Shown here: positions 35,301 through 38,300 of the stretch, in pieces | How positions within the stretch are numbered: position 1 is the first letter of the stretch | How the letters are laid out: each line of letters starts with the position of its first letter | Source of the DNA: an uncultured Clostridia bacterium | Lineage (GTDB): Bacteria; Bacillota; Clostridia; Christensenellales; CAG-917 | Assembly: GCA_947624885.1 (NCBI GenBank) | Contig: CANQMD010000003.1 | Location: 1-42,072, forward strand | Direction: 5' to 3' | DNA length: 42,072 bases | Program-made: the position numbers and the translations under genes | The notes under the pieces: model-generated | What the model was told of the DNA's origin: nothing | What the model saw: only the letters and a program-made list of their open reading frames with translations | Database searches by the model: none

Positions 35301-38300
35301 AACACAGCCTCGACAAGGCCTTGCATAAGTTCGACTTTGAAGCTGTCGGAGGACAGCGTCGCGATGAGGTCCAGCAAAAGCAAGTTCTTCGCCGCGCTTT
35401 CGCCTCCTTCGGCGGGATCGACTGCGGGCAGCGCGTTGGATTCGCCCGTAGCGCCCGCGTTGACCGTGATGCTGCTGTTGTTGGCAATAAGTCCCACAAT
35501 GATGCCGAACAGGTCGATGTCGACAAGCATGCGGTTGATGCCGAAGTTTTGCAGATCTATGTACAGCGAGCCGCCCGTGTAGTAAATGCCGAGCAACAGC
35601 TGATCCTTCTTGGGTTGCCCCGGAGAGGTCTTTGAGCCGATGAGTTCCAAAACCAACTCGGAAGCGTTGTGCGAAGTCTGCAAATCGCTCGCGCCCATCA
35701 GGTAGGACACCAGCGGCGCAAGGTCAAGACTGCTTGCCAGCCTCAACTCATAGGATATCTCCACGTTGTCGCTGAAGGACAGACGCGTTTCGGTGTAATC
35801 TTCGGGATGCCACTCGCCCTCCTCGTCCTGATAATACAAAAGTCCTTTGTAGTTTTTCGGAACGGGATTGTGCGCAATCAGTTTGTACTCGTTGTTGCTC
35901 GGATCAAGCCAATGCGTGCCCTTTGTGCCGAAACTCATCGTGGAGGAGCCCTCCTGCGATTCGAGTTCGATGCCGAGCGTCAAGCCGAGCGACAGATAGG
36001 GGTTGTCCATCACGTCTGTGAATGACTCCGCCGTGTAATCCGTCCCCTTGAGATAGTCGTCGAGGAAGCGCGTGGTGGAGGAGTGCAGACCCGCGGATAT
36101 ACCCTTGAGCGAGAGGTCCATGTTGACGCTGTTGCCCACGGCGACAAACAGACCAAGCTGAGTCTTTGACAGGTTGAGTCCGTCGACAAAGTCCAGCCTC
36201 AAGCCGCCTTCCGCCTCGGAATACTCAAAGGTGATGGGCCACTTTCTGGTCAGCTGACTCAACACGTCGGTGAGAATGCCTATCGAAATGGAGGTCTGCC
36301 CGATGTCTATCTGCTGCACCGCCATTGCGACAAGCGTAAGCAGTGCGTTGGTGTCAAACGTCGAGTCGCCGTCCGCCGCAACGGAAGCCTCCGCGTTGCC
36401 CGCTCCGTTTGCGTCGGAGCCGCCCTCGGCAACAGCGCCGAGCACGTCGGCAAGATTGAGTTTCAGTTTGTCGATGGACAGCGTCTTGATGTTTTTGGAA
36501 TCGATATACACATAGCCGTCTTGCAGGAAGATCGCCAGCTTGATGTCGGTCGCTTTGCCGCTTATGACAAGTTTCAACGACGATCCCGCAAGGATGTCGG
36601 CGATCGGCAAATTGCCGGATTGCAGATCCGCGCCGCTGAGGTCGAGGTCCGCGCCGATGTCCAAAGTGAGGCCGCCCGCCACATTGCCCAACTCGATGAG
36701 CAACTTGAGCAACACGCCCTCGTAGGTGTCGCCCATAGGCAGATCGTCCACAGTGATGTCCAATTGCGCAAGTTTGCTGCGCAGCGCCTCAAGATTGAGT
36801 TCCAGCCCCGTGGCGACGCTCACATGCAACATGGACATGTCAAAAGCGCCGTCCTTCAATATGGGCAGCCACGCCGATTCGTCGCTGTAGATGCTGCTGA
36901 ATTTCTCGCTGAATTCCTGCTCGTTTTCTATTGCGCCAAACTTGAGATTGATCGCAAAGTTCAAGCCCGCAACGGGGGATTCCGTCACCATATCCTCGTC
37001 CAGCAAGTTGAGTTCCAACCCGGACAGCGCCAAGGTCTTGACATGGCCCACGCCCTTGTTTTCGTAAGAGAGAACGGGAGGAGGATCCTTGGTGATGGGG
37101 ATGTTCAGATCCGCATAATCGCCCGTGAGGAACAGCCCGAACAGCGTGTTGAGCAGATCCTCCGCAAGCGTGATCTTGAGGTCTGTGATGTTGAAAATGT
37201 TGCCGTTTTTGACAAGTTCCACATGGTCGAGCACCTGGTTGATGAGCGGGATCACGTCCACAGACGATTCTTCTTGGGAGCCGCCCTCTTCGGTCGTGCC
37301 GCCTTCCGTGCCTGTGCCCTCCTCCTCGGCGGAGTAGCCGAGGTGGTGCTTCATCATGGTGCCGTCCGCGTATTTGGAACTGAGTTCCGCCGCGCTTGCC
37401 GCGTCGCCGTTGATCGCCGTCATAAGCATATTGATGAGGCTGTCTACGCCGTCGCGAATAAGCTGATTGACGTTGATGTCGGGGATGGAGAATCTGGTGT
37501 TGTTGTCGCCGAGAAGTCCTCTTGCGTCAAGATAGACGGTTTGCTTCTCGCCGGAATAGTACGCGCCGAGGCGCAAACTGCGCTCGCCGCCGCCAAGCAA
37601 CTCAACCGCTATCCTGGTTTTGGTGAAATCCATGGTGTTGAGTTTCACTTTCAGCGTAAGCACAAGCGGGATCGTGCCTTGCGAGAAGTTGATCGGCTTT
37701 GTCAACAGAGGATAGATCGCCCTGTAAAGATCCTCGTTGTTTATGGTCGTTTTGAGCAGATTTTGAAGCAGAGGTCCAAACGACTGCATTGCGCTCTCGG
37801 CGGTGACAGTCTTGTCTTTGATGTCAACGCTGAGGTCGACAGAGCCTTCGATTGTGAAAATGGAATATTCGTTTTGAAGATTGACAAGGTCGTAAAAATT
37901 GTCCGCGCCTTCGGCATTTTCGGGGCGCTGCTTGAGCATTTGCTCAAGGTTGAGCGTGGGTCTGACGGTGAACTCCGCCCTGCTCATGCCGAGCGTGATC
38001 CCGATGTCGTTTTGGAATTCGCCGTATTTGCTTGTGAAATCTTCGCCAAGCCCGTTTGAATTGAGGTTGACGTCAATGTCAAGCCCGACGCTTTGCAGCT
38101 TGTCGTTGTTGAGTTCCGCATTGATGTACAGCGCAACGCCGCTCAACGCGCTGAGTTTGCCGAGATCGAGCCCGACGACTCTGTTGACAAGCCCGACAAT
38201 ATCTTCGGAGATGAGATTTTGCAAAAGAGGGAATACTATGCCGACGATCATGGACAGATCGCACGGAATGCTGATGGATTTGTGCCCGTTGCCGTCATCC

